NCBI RefSeq assembly: GCF_003944755.1 | Contig: NZ_RWGU01000050.1 | Location: forward strand, 248,001 to 312,000 | Direction: 5' to 3' | DNA length: 64,000 nt | From: Rhodovulum robiginosum | Lineage (GTDB): Bacteria > Pseudomonadota > Alphaproteobacteria > Rhodobacterales > Rhodobacteraceae | Shown: positions 1 through 7,207 of the stretch, piece after piece | How positions within the stretch are numbered: the first letter of the stretch is position 1 | How the letters are laid out: every line of letters begins with the position of its first letter | Made by a program: the position numbers and the translations under genes | The notes under the pieces: generated by a model | The model's database searches: none | The model's input: the letters and a program-made list of their open reading frames with translations, nothing else | What the model was told of the DNA's origin: nothing

Positions 1-329
1 ACGAAAGCCATGCGGCCGTCGCGGGGCGGGCGGTTGATGGTCACGCCATTGTCCATAAGGTGCTGGCACATGTCGTAGATATTCTCGACCGCGTAGGCGA
101 GGTGCCCGAAATGCCGGCTGTCCGAGGGCAGCCCCTCGTCGCCGTCCCAGTTATAGGTCAGCTCGACCGGGCATTCTGCCTGTCCCGGTGGCGCCATGAA
201 GATCAGGGTGAAGCGCCCGCCTTCGTTTTCGCTGCGGCGCGTCTCTTCCAGCCCCAGCAACTCATAAAAAGCGATGGATTTTTCCAGATCCTTCACGCGG
301 ACCATGGTGTGCAGATAGCGAATTTGCAT
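1..329 (-). CDS. gloA: Lactoylglutathione lyase (glyoxalase I), 5' part only
   Basis: Glyoxalase I isomerises the hemithioacetal of methylglyoxal and glutathione to S-lactoylglutathione in the cytosol. The first 109 residues are present; the C-terminal part lies beyond the window start. The start RYLHTMVRV, the block VELTYNW and the FGHLAY block match the bacterial Ni-type GloA family, which places likely metal ligands at His7, Glu56 and His76. The fourth ligand (a C-terminal Glu) would be outside the window. The ATG at 327-329 is preceded by a GGAGGG-like ribosome site. It is separated from the Slam gene (end 389) by about 60 bases and is on the same strand, downstream of it. Family assignment is firm; completeness of the gene cannot be judged. 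Confidence 0.9.
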   Translation of the reverse strand, partial: MQIRYLHTMVRVKDLEKSIAFYELLGLEETRRSENEGGRFTLIFMAPPGQAECPVELTYNWDGDEGLPSDSRHFGHLAYAVENIYDMCQHLMDNGVTINRPPRDGRMAF

Positions 330-388
330 GTTTCCCTCCGTTTTGCGCCAGACATAGCACATGCACCCGTTGGTGCGAGGGGAGGATG

Positions 389-1756
389 TCAGAACGTCGA
401 GCGGAATCCCACGGTCAGGCCGATCTCTTCGGATTCGTAAAGCGAGATGTTCGATCTGTTCGAGACCGCGTTCAGCCCGATCTCGGGGGCAAAGCCGTAT
501 TGCGCAAACTCGGGCAAGACAACGCTGACCGCGAGGCGGAACCGGTCGTCCTCTCGCGGGGCGCCGCCATAAAGCGGCTTGTCGTAGTCGCGCCGCTCAT
601 AGGCCAGCGACGCGCTGAAATAGGCCCCCGCGACGGGTTTGGCGCGGTCGTAGCTCAGCGTCAGGATCTGCGCGTCATGGGCCACGGCGGCGGCCTCCGA
701 CACAGTGTCGCGCAGGCCAAAGCCGAGGGTCACGCGGTCGCCGCCGTCCAGCCGCCGGCCGAATTCGGCAAGGCCCGTCACGACTGTGGAGTCAAAGATT
801 GAATTGTCGTCGCGCCACTGGCCTTCGCTGGAAAGCGTCAGCTTGACTCCCATCCGCGGGGTCAGCGCAAAGGATTGCCCCAACTCCGCACGGACGATGT
901 CGGCCAGCGGGTCGCCACCGTAAAACACCTTGCCGACGCCGAAATCGAAGCTCGTCACCCCGCGCCTACCTTCGCCTGGCCAGCGCACGCCGAAATTCAA
1001 TTCTCCGCTCTGGTAGGCAAGGTCGCCCGCGTCGAGATCGGGCGCCTTCTCTTTGGCATCGGAGGACAGCCGGTAGGCGCGCCCATAGAGGTTGGCGCCC
1101 ACATGCATCAGCGCGCCGTCGCCGGCGCGAAAGCGATAGCGGGTGGCCGCGCCATAGGAGAATTCCAGGCCCGACAGCGCCTGCGCCGATCCGCTGAGAA
1201 GGAAGGGCACGCCGCCGATAATGATCGTATCGGATTCCGCGCCATCGTTGATGTTGGACGACGGCGTTACCGCGAAATGCAGTTGGCTGGACCAAGGGTT
1301 GCGGCTGCGCACATAGCGGTAGTCGCGGGCGGCCATGGCCTCGCGCCGGTCGTCTGGCGCGGTCTGTGCGGCGCGGCGCAGCCAGATCTGGGCCCAGGTC
1401 CGCTGACCCGCCGACGACATCGCCTGCGCCGTGACCATGGCGGCGGCATAGCGGTCGGCATCGGTTTCGGCCACGCGCCAGGCGGCGCGGCCGGCGTCGA
1501 TTGCGGTGTCGTAAAGCCCCAGGTTGCGCGCCGCGCGTGCCTTGACTGTCAACGCGTAACCGTCATCGGGGTCGCGCGCGAGGAGCGCCTCTGCCAGCCG
1601 TAATGCGATCTCGTCCTCGCCGCGGGCCACCGCCGCGGCGGCCGTGGCGCGCATTTCTTCGGGCGACAGGCGGGCCGGTTCGGCAAGACCGGCGCCCGCC
1701 GTGAGGGCGAGCGCCAGGCTGAGTGCGACCTGCCGCAGGACGGAGGGCAGGCGCAT
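389..1756 (-). CDS. Slam-type outer-membrane lipoprotein exporter (TPR + beta-barrel, DUF560-like)
   Basis: 455 residues. A Sec signal peptide ends near Ala-Gly-Leu-Ala at about residue 25. It is followed by about 130 residues of helical, TPR-like sequence with a typical repeat around LAEALLARDPDDGYAL, then about 290 residues of alternating beta-strand sequence. That last part is rich in Tyr, Phe and Gly, and the protein ends in a C-terminal aromatic (GFRSTF), as outer-membrane barrels do. TPR plus a roughly 14-strand barrel is the architecture of Slam proteins, which move lipoproteins to the cell surface. It begins 5 bases after the stop of a TbpB-like lipoprotein gene, which is the usual Slam-substrate pairing. 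Seen: architecture and linkage. Inferred: Slam function. A generic porin or TPR barrel protein is the alternative. Confidence 0.72.
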   Translation of the reverse strand: MRLPSVLRQVALSLALALTAGAGLAEPARLSPEEMRATAAAAVARGEDEIALRLAEALLARDPDDGYALTVKARAARNLGLYDTAIDAGRAAWRVAETDADRYAAAMVTAQAMSSAGQRTWAQIWLRRAAQTAPDDRREAMAARDYRYVRSRNPWSSQLHFAVTPSSNINDGAESDTIIIGGVPFLLSGSAQALSGLEFSYGAATRYRFRAGDGALMHVGANLYGRAYRLSSDAKEKAPDLDAGDLAYQSGELNFGVRWPGEGRRGVTSFDFGVGKVFYGGDPLADIVRAELGQSFALTPRMGVKLTLSSEGQWRDDNSIFDSTVVTGLAEFGRRLDGGDRVTLGFGLRDTVSEAAAVAHDAQILTLSYDRAKPVAGAYFSASLAYERRDYDKPLYGGAPREDDRFRLAVSVVLPEFAQYGFAPEIGLNAVSNRSNISLYESEEIGLTVGFRSTF

Positions 1757-1761
1757 GGCGT

Positions 1762-2850
1762 TTACGGCCGGTAGAGGATGAAGCCGCCGGTTTCGCGCAC
1801 GGTCACGCCCTCGGCGCGCGGGTCTTCGGCGGTGACGGCGATGATGCCCACCACCTCTTCGGCGTTGTCGCCGGAGAGCACCGCGTAGTAGTTGCCGTCT
1901 TCGTAGACTTCAGCCGAGCCGCTGTTGGTCTGCACGAAGCTGCGCACGCTGCCGGTCAGCTCGCCATTGGTGTCCAGCGCGTCGGGCGAGATCACGAAGC
2001 GGATGACCGGCAGGCCGGTGTAATCTAGGCCGTACTTGTCCTCCAGCGCGGTCACCACGTCGATGGTGATGTCGTTGCCTTCGTCGTCGAACACCCGACG
2101 ATTGTAGACCTCGCCGCGCACGGCGTCGCCGGCGTCGAAATCTTCGAAATCGATCGCCATCGTCATGTCGCCGGTGGCGTATTCCAGGCCGCCCAGGTTG
2201 TTGAAGTCGCGCAGCGCCGCGTAGGCCCCGGTATACTGGGCCTGGCCGGTATCGGGCAGCGTCACGCCGCCGTTGCGCTGGTAGACATAGCCGCCAAAGC
2301 CGTATTCGATGTAAGAGCCGGTGCGCACGATGGCGAATTGCGTGGTCGGGTTGCCGTCCGCGTCGGTATTGGTGCTGACGCCGTAAAGCGCCTTGTGCGC
2401 GAACTGCGCGATCGGGGCGCCCGTGACCGGGTCGTCGAAGCTTTCGGAGTTTTCGTATACGGCGTAGGGGCCGAGGCTGCCCACGAGGTTGTCGCGCGTA
2501 TAGACGTTGTCGCCGTCGAACCCGAGGTTGTCGACGAAAAACTCGTCGTTCTCCGCGTCATAGCTGATGGCGCGGGCATAGCCGCTGCCGGCGGTCTCGC
2601 CGTCGCCGAGCGGCTCGTAGCGGAACAGGCTGTTATCGGCGGCGGGGCTTTCGGTGCCCGGCGGCAGGCCGCGGTCGCCGCTGATCGGCTCGCCGTCTTC
2701 GGTGGTGCCGCCCGTATCCGTCGTGGTGTCGGTGTCGGTGCAGTTGTCGGTGCCGAGTGTCCCGCAGTTGATCGGGTTGCTGCCGTCGCCGCTGCCGCCA
2801 CAAGCGACGAGCGGAACCAGCAATGCCAGCGCGAGGTATTTCTGTGCCAT
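1762..2850 (-). CDS. TbpB-like surface lipoprotein, predicted Slam substrate
   Basis: 362 residues with a lipoprotein signal (LLVPLVAC, lipidated Cys17). A flexible Gly/Asp/Thr-rich linker with many TD and DT pairs runs to about residue 75, which suits a surface-anchored protein. The rest has beta-barrel-like sequence resembling the TbpB barrel domain: a block around ALRDFNNLGGLEYATGDM and a closing strand ending with GGFILYRP. TbpB-family barrels bind transferrin, haemoglobin, haemophilin-like or other ligands. The ligand here is unknown and a marine host-protein ligand is not implied. First gene of a two-gene operon with the Slam-like gene. A candidate promoter with an overlapping palindrome lies 33-62 bases upstream. 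Confidence 0.68.
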   Translation of the reverse strand: MAQKYLALALLVPLVACGGSGDGSNPINCGTLGTDNCTDTDTTTDTGGTTEDGEPISGDRGLPPGTESPAADNSLFRYEPLGDGETAGSGYARAISYDAENDEFFVDNLGFDGDNVYTRDNLVGSLGPYAVYENSESFDDPVTGAPIAQFAHKALYGVSTNTDADGNPTTQFAIVRTGSYIEYGFGGYVYQRNGGVTLPDTGQAQYTGAYAALRDFNNLGGLEYATGDMTMAIDFEDFDAGDAVRGEVYNRRVFDDEGNDITIDVVTALEDKYGLDYTGLPVIRFVISPDALDTNGELTGSVRSFVQTNSGSAEVYEDGNYYAVLSGDNAEEVVGIIAVTAEDPRAEGVTVRETGGFILYRP

Positions 2851-2882
2851 GAACCTGCTCGTGTGTTTCTGGTTTTGATTGG

Positions 2883-2912
2883 ACTATGACGAAGCGCCGA
2901 TCGAAAAGTCAA
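2883..2912 (-). promoter_or_regulatory. Candidate sigma-70 promoter of the lipoprotein-Slam operon
   Basis: Read on the minus strand: TTGACT (complement of 2907-2912), an 18-base spacer, then CATAGT (complement of 2883-2888), 33 bases before the lipoprotein start. The fit is 5/6 and 4/6 to consensus. Predicted from sequence only. Confidence 0.4.
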
Positions 2913-2918
2913 CTTTTC
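2903..2918. promoter_or_regulatory. Perfect palindrome overlapping the -35 element (operator candidate)
   Basis: GAAAAGT at 2903-2909 and ACTTTTC at 2912-2918 are exact inverted copies separated by CA. The site sits on the -35 of the lipoprotein-Slam promoter, a position suited to repression. It does not match the Fur, Irr or Zur consensus as I know them, so the regulator is unknown. Confidence 0.4.
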
Positions 2919-3068
2919 CAAATCACGGCTTTTCAGGGGCATGGCGGGGCGTTGCGGATAGGCCGCACCCGTTTTTTGGAGCCCGCCACATCATGTCGCT
3001 GTTTTGCAGGGGCCAATCCCTAGATATAGTGTCGCGCGACTCACATGCGCCGCAACCCGGGGACAGCC

Positions 3069-3974
3069 ATGCCATTGACCGAAGAGCACAAAGCCGAAAT
3101 CGACGCCCAGCGGGGCCAGACGCAGCAAACCGCCCGCGCCACCGCGCCGGGGATGGAGGCGCGGCTTTACACCGCCCACGAGGTGCTCGACCACGGCTTC
3201 GTGCGCGTGATCGACTACATGGGCGACGACGCCGCCATCTGCCAGGCCGCGCGCGTGAGCTACGGCAAGGGCACCAAGTCGGTCAGCAATGACGAGGGGC
3301 TGATCCGCTACCTGATGCGCCACTGGCACTCGACGCCCTTCGAGATGTGCGAGGTCAAGTTCCACGTCAAGCTGCCGGTCTTTGTCGCGCGGCAGTGGAT
3401 CCGCCACCGCACCGCCAACGTCAACGAATACTCCGCCCGCTACTCGATCCTCGACCGCGAATTCTACATCCCCGCGCCTGACGCGCTGGCCGCCCAGTCG
3501 ACCGTCAACAACCAGGGCCGGGGCGAGTTGCTGGAAGGGGACGAGGCCGCCCGCGTGCTGGACATCCTGAAGACCGACGCCGCGCGGTGCTATGACAATT
3601 ACGAGGCGATGCTCAGCCAGGAGGGGCAAAAGGGGCTGGCCCGGGAACTCGCGCGGATGAACCTGCCGGCCAACATCTATACCCAGTGGTACTGGAAGAC
3701 CGACCTGCACAACCTCTTCCACTTCCTGCGCCTGCGCGCCGACGTGCACGCCCAATACGAAATCCGCGTCTATGCGCAGACGATCTGCGAGATCGTGGCC
3801 GACTGGGTGCCGCAGGCCTATGGGGCGTTCGAGGATTACCGGATGGGCGGCGTCACGCTCTCCACCAAGGCGATTGACTGCGTGCGACGTATGCTCAAGG
3901 GTGAGGCGGTGACGCAGGAAACCTCCGGCATGTCCAAGGGGGAATGGCGGGAGTTTGAGGGGGTGATAAGATAG
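3069..3974 (+). CDS. thyX: FAD-dependent thymidylate synthase ThyX
   Basis: Makes dTMP from dUMP using methylenetetrahydrofolate and FAD/NADPH. 301 residues. The ThyX signature lies at residues 112-125 ([14 protein letters not shown]), the FAD/dUMP-binding motif, where the family consensus is RHRxxSxNxxSxRY. The ATG at 3069 is chosen because GGGGACAGCC precedes it with good spacing; an in-frame ATG at 3045 has no ribosome site. No thyA is seen in the window. The next gene begins 2 bases after the stop, yet has quite different base composition, so the two may be co-transcribed without being functionally related. Confidence 0.96.
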   Translation: MPLTEEHKAEIDAQRGQTQQTARATAPGMEARLYTAHEVLDHGFVRVIDYMGDDAAICQAARVSYGKGTKSVSNDEGLIRYLMRHWHSTPFEMCEVKFHVKLPVFVARQWIRHRTANVNEYSARYSILDREFYIPAPDALAAQSTVNNQGRGELLEGDEAARVLDILKTDAARCYDNYEAMLSQEGQKGLARELARMNLPANIYTQWYWKTDLHNLFHFLRLRADVHAQYEIRVYAQTICEIVADWVPQAYGAFEDYRMGGVTLSTKAIDCVRRMLKGEAVTQETSGMSKGEWREFEGVIR

Positions 3975-3976
3975 CG

Positions 3977-5446
3977 ATGGCGTATGATCCAATTGAAGCG
4001 TTAAGGGCGATGGAGCTTGGAAAGTCGGTCGCTGAACAAGATGACGAACTGGATCGGTACTTTATTGAAACAGAGGCGTTTAGGGCTCTTATCGAAGGGC
4101 GTGCCGATGTCATAGCTGGCGACAAGGGAACAGGGAAATCGGCAATCTATCGTATGCTTCAACAGAACTACCGGGAATATCCAGAGATCGCAGACCTCGA
4201 GGTAATCTCGGCCTTCAATCCAACGGGTAGCCCCGTATTTCAAAGGCTAGCGGCCGGTGAGGTTTATTCCGAGGCGGTTTATCGAACAATTTGGAAATCA
4301 TATTTTTTATCTCTTGTTGGAAACTGGCTGATAGATATTTTTGGTTCAAGCTACTCCAGTGAGGTCCGACGGCTTGCAAGTATCCTTGAGGCGTTGGGGC
4401 TTGAAGACCAGAAAGTCGATCCGCGGGGGATGTTTTCTTTTATTTCTGATTTTTTCCGGAAAATTTCAAATCCAAAAATGGCTGAGGTTGAGTTTTCAAT
4501 AACTGAGACGGGCATGCCCATTGTTAAGCCTTCAGTTTCCTTTGATGGAAAAATTGAAGGACAAGACGCGGTTTATTGTGATGACTTTTTGCAGGCGCTT
4601 GAGGACGCGTTGGCGTCTTGTGAGATCCGTATTTGGCTCTTGATCGACCGTCTTGATGAAGCTTTTGTAGGTTTCCCGGATGTTGAAACACCTGCTCTGC
4701 GCGCACTATTACGTGCATATCTCGACTTCGGCGGATTCAAAGCGCTAAAGTTGAAGCTATTTCTGCGACGTGATTTGTTTCGCAGGGTGACAGCGGGAGG
4801 ATTTGTGAATCTATCTCATGTCAATGCGATGCGTGTTGATATTGAATGGAATGATGATGATCTAGTTGCAATGCTCGAGAAAAGGCTTGCGAATTCGGGA
4901 GCGTTTCTCGGGGTGATTGGTTGGGACTCATCTGCGGGCCAAAGCTTATTTTCAAGAATTTTCCCAGATCAAATTGATGTAGGTGATCGTAAGCCTAGTG
5001 CGCGAAACTGGATTATGACCAGAATTCAAGACGGGAAAGGTATTCGGCCACCACGGAACCTGCTTGATTTGGCGATAAAGGCGCGAGAAAATCAAATTCG
5101 ACGGGAGCAACGAAAAACACGCGGCCCTATCGACTGCCGGACTCCTTTAATCGAGGCTGATTCGGTGAGGGATGGGCAGAAACAACTGTCTCAAATCCGT
5201 GTAGATGATACTCTGCTCGCAGAGGCTGGTCCACTCGCTGCGCATATTTCAAAGTTCAAGGATGGAAAGTCGGAGCATTCTCTGGAAACGGCTTTGGACG
5301 TCCTCGGTGTAGCAGAAGAAGACGGGAAAATTATCGTTGCGGCGCTAGTGGAGATGGGCTTTCTGGAAGAATTAAAAGAGACCTACAAGATACCAATGCT
5401 TTTTCGAGAGGGCTTGAATATTACGCAAGGTAAGGCATTCTCGTAG
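3977..5446 (+). CDS. Unclassified P-loop ATPase in an AT-rich island (possible defence-type ATPase)
   Basis: 489 residues. Walker A is GDKGTGKS at residues 48-55. A Walker B-like strand, WLLIDRLDE, lies at 220-228 with a DE pair as in STAND or AAA-related ATPases. An arginine-rich helical stretch follows around residue 385, with a winged-helix-like tail. I do not recognise a characterised family; the overall plan resembles the stand-alone 'Sll1717-type' P-loop ATPases, but that is a weak similarity by eye. Base composition is visibly lower in GC (near half) than in neighbours (about two-thirds), with non-native codons, which suggests recent transfer. The start ATG at 3977 is only 2 bases after thyX. 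Many isolated ATPases of this type are anti-phage genes, but nothing in the sequence proves that here. Confidence 0.6.
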   Translation: MAYDPIEALRAMELGKSVAEQDDELDRYFIETEAFRALIEGRADVIAGDKGTGKSAIYRMLQQNYREYPEIADLEVISAFNPTGSPVFQRLAAGEVYSEAVYRTIWKSYFLSLVGNWLIDIFGSSYSSEVRRLASILEALGLEDQKVDPRGMFSFISDFFRKISNPKMAEVEFSITETGMPIVKPSVSFDGKIEGQDAVYCDDFLQALEDALASCEIRIWLLIDRLDEAFVGFPDVETPALRALLRAYLDFGGFKALKLKLFLRRDLFRRVTAGGFVNLSHVNAMRVDIEWNDDDLVAMLEKRLANSGAFLGVIGWDSSAGQSLFSRIFPDQIDVGDRKPSARNWIMTRIQDGKGIRPPRNLLDLAIKARENQIRREQRKTRGPIDCRTPLIEADSVRDGQKQLSQIRVDDTLLAEAGPLAAHISKFKDGKSEHSLETALDVLGVAEEDGKIIVAALVEMGFLEELKETYKIPMLFREGLNITQGKAFS

Positions 5447-5472
5447 ATTGCTCCGGTTGTTAGCAAGCGTAG

Positions 5473-5490
5473 GGTGGGTGCCAACCCACC
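5473..5490. terminator. Stem-loop after the ATPase gene (terminator or REP-like palindrome)
   Basis: GGTGGGT (5473-5479), loop GCCA, ACCCACC (5484-5490): a perfect 7-bp stem with no T-tract. It could act as a terminator or be a member of a dispersed palindromic repeat. No other copy was noticed in this window. Confidence 0.35.
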
Positions 5491-5556
5491 ACTCCCGCCC
5501 GACCGCCCCCGTCCAACCCGAATGACGCCCCACGGTTGATCCGCTATCCTCCCCCC

Positions 5557-5970
5557 ATGCCCAACCTCACCCGCTTCCTCACCGCCCAGTCCACCACCTT
5601 CCCAACGGCGTTGGCCGAGCTTCAGGCGGGCCACAAGCAAACCCACTGGATGTGGTTCATCTTCCCGCAACTGGCCAGCCTCGGCCGCTCGCCCACGGCC
5701 AAACGCTATGGCATCGACACCCTCGCCGAGGCGCGCGATTACCTGGCCCACCCGGTGCTGGGCCCCCGCCTGACCCGTGCCGCGCAGGCCGTGCTGGCCC
5801 ACGAGGGCATGACGGCGGAAGAGATCATGGGCCCCATCGACGCGCTCAAGCTGCGGTCCTCGGCCACGCTCTTTCGCGCCGCCGGGGGCGGCCCCGAATT
5901 CCAGGCGATCCTCGATGCGTTTTACGGCGGCCAGCCCTGCCCCCTGACCGAAGACGCCCTGCGGGTTTGA
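5557..5970 (+). CDS. DUF1810 family protein
   Basis: 137 residues matching the DUF1810 family across its length: an N-terminal LTRFLTAQ helix, the HWMWFIFPQL block, the AKRYGI block, and the HPVLGPRL segment. The family is small, cytosolic and of unknown biochemical role; older databases often misname it calpastatin. The ATG at 5557 is preferred over an in-frame TTG at 5536 because family members begin close to this point. Its stop is 45 bases before the DUF2177 gene, so the two may share a transcript. Confidence 0.82.
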   Translation: MPNLTRFLTAQSTTFPTALAELQAGHKQTHWMWFIFPQLASLGRSPTAKRYGIDTLAEARDYLAHPVLGPRLTRAAQAVLAHEGMTAEEIMGPIDALKLRSSATLFRAAGGGPEFQAILDAFYGGQPCPLTEDALRV

Positions 5971-5994
5971 CTTCGCGCCCGCGCCCGCCACCTT

Positions 5995-6009
5995 TCCCTT
6001 GAAAAGGGA
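5995..6009 (+). promoter_or_regulatory. Small hairpin covering the ribosome site of the DUF2177 gene
   Basis: TCCCTT (5995-6000), loop GAA, AAGGGA (6004-6009). The right arm overlaps the Shine-Dalgarno stretch AAGGGAGGG before the ATG at 6016, so folding could limit initiation. It may be chance, as the stem is only 6 bp. Confidence 0.25.
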
Positions 6010-6015
6010 GGGCCC

Positions 6016-6420
6016 ATGCAGATCGTCACCGCCTATGTCATCACCGCCATCGTGTTCTTCGGGCTCGACCTGATCGGGCTGCGGCTGATCATCCGCCCCG
6101 TCTTTGCCCGGCACATCAACGAACTGCTGCTCGACGGCTACCGCGCCGTTCCGGCCATCATCTTCTACCTCTTCTACATCGCGGGGCTCATGGTCTTCGT
6201 CTCGGGCCCCGCGCTGAAGGCCGGCGCGCCGATGCAGGCGGCGCTGATGGGCGCGTTCTTCGGCGCGCTCGCCTATGGCACCTACGAGTTCACCAATTAC
6301 GCCACGCTCAAGGCCTGGACGCCCAGCATGGTGGCGGTCGACGTGGTCTGGGGCACCTTCCTGACCGGGTTTTCCGCCTGGGCCGGCGTGGCGGCGACCC
6401 GCGCGATCTGGAGCGGCTGA
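6016..6420 (+). CDS. DUF2177 family membrane protein
   Basis: 134 residues with four predicted membrane helices: about 5-25, 45-65, 73-95 and 108-130. The family-typical segment between helices 2 and 4 (YGTYEFTNYATLKAW) is present. DUF2177 proteins are inner-membrane proteins of unknown function. A strong AAGGGAGGG ribosome site precedes the ATG. Length equals the usual family length. It follows the DUF1810 gene by 45 bases. Confidence 0.82.
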   Translation: MQIVTAYVITAIVFFGLDLIGLRLIIRPVFARHINELLLDGYRAVPAIIFYLFYIAGLMVFVSGPALKAGAPMQAALMGAFFGALAYGTYEFTNYATLKAWTPSMVAVDVVWGTFLTGFSAWAGVAATRAIWSG

Positions 6421-6521
6421 GGCCACATTTTCGCCGCAATTGGTTTGACAGCGGCAGGGCAACGTGCAACCCTTTGAAATAAATATAATTTCGAGCAGCA
6501 AGACATTTGGTGGGGAAAGAC

Positions 6522-6821
6522 ATGATTGTTTCCAGACACGCGCTTGCGGGCGCCCTGTCGCTGCTCTGTGCCGGCCCGGCGCTGGCAGTCGACACGATAC
6601 CGCATGATCCCAACAGCATCCCGGCGCCGTCCTATTCCGGCGCCGTCGCCTGCCCGGCGGGGCTGCACCCGGTGCAAACCTGCTGCGGCGTGGCCTGCGA
6701 CGGGCCCGCGCCGGGGCGGTACTACGTGGTCGACGGCCTCGACCAGGTGCCGGCCGACTATTCGGGGCGGGTCTACGTGCTGACCCCCTATGACAGCGGC
6801 TACCAGGACCTCGGCTGGTAA
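6522..6821 (+). CDS. Small secreted protein of unknown function
   Basis: 99 residues. A signal peptide (MIVSRHALAGALSLLCAGPALA) is followed by about 75 residues with four cysteines (one in VACPAG, a CC pair in QTCCGV, one in VACDGP), so a disulfide-bonded periplasmic or exported product is likely. Tyr, Pro and Gly are frequent towards the C-terminus. The ATG at 6522 has TGGGGAAAG just upstream; a GTG at 6507 is less likely. No recognised family. The AT-rich leader at 6475-6500 (AAATAAATATAATT) may hold its promoter. Confidence 0.55.
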   Translation: MIVSRHALAGALSLLCAGPALAVDTIPHDPNSIPAPSYSGAVACPAGLHPVQTCCGVACDGPAPGRYYVVDGLDQVPADYSGRVYVLTPYDSGYQDLGW

Positions 6822-6879
6822 CGAGAATGCGCGGTGCGGGGTTATCCCCAAACCGTCATAAACCTGTTACATTGCGGTC

Positions 6880-7185
6880 ATGTGCCGATTTGCCATGACC
6901 GTCTGTTTGCCCTGCGCCGCCGCCCTCTGGACCCCGGCCCAGGCGGCCTCGCCCATCGCCGAGATCGTCTGCGCCCCCCGCGCCGAGATGGAAACCCGGC
7001 TGAAACACCGCTTTGGCGCGGTGTTGCAGGGGGTGGGTCTGCGCGGACCCGACGAGGTGATGGAGCTATGGTCGAGCCCGCGCTCAGGCGACTGGACGCT
7101 GGTGATGCGCTACGCTGGCGGGCAAAGCTGCATCGTGGCGATGGGCGCCGACTGGGTGCCGCTGCTGCCCGACGGCCCGGCCTGA
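6880..7185 (+). CDS. Small secreted protein of unknown function
   Basis: 101 residues. The hydrophobic N-terminus ends at an AQA-A type cleavage site near residue 22. The mature part (about 79 residues) has two cysteines, one in EIVCAPR and one in QSCIVA, that could pair. The motif SGDWTLVMRYAGGQSCIVAMG and its size resemble small periplasmic proteins frequent in Rhodobacteraceae, but I know no function. An alternative start is the ATG at 6895. Convergent with the large glycosyltransferase gene, which ends 22 bases further on. Confidence 0.5.
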   Translation: MCRFAMTVCLPCAAALWTPAQAASPIAEIVCAPRAEMETRLKHRFGAVLQGVGLRGPDEVMELWSSPRSGDWTLVMRYAGGQSCIVAMGADWVPLLPDGPA

Positions 7186-7207
7186 CCGCCCCTCGTGATC
7201 GCGCCAG

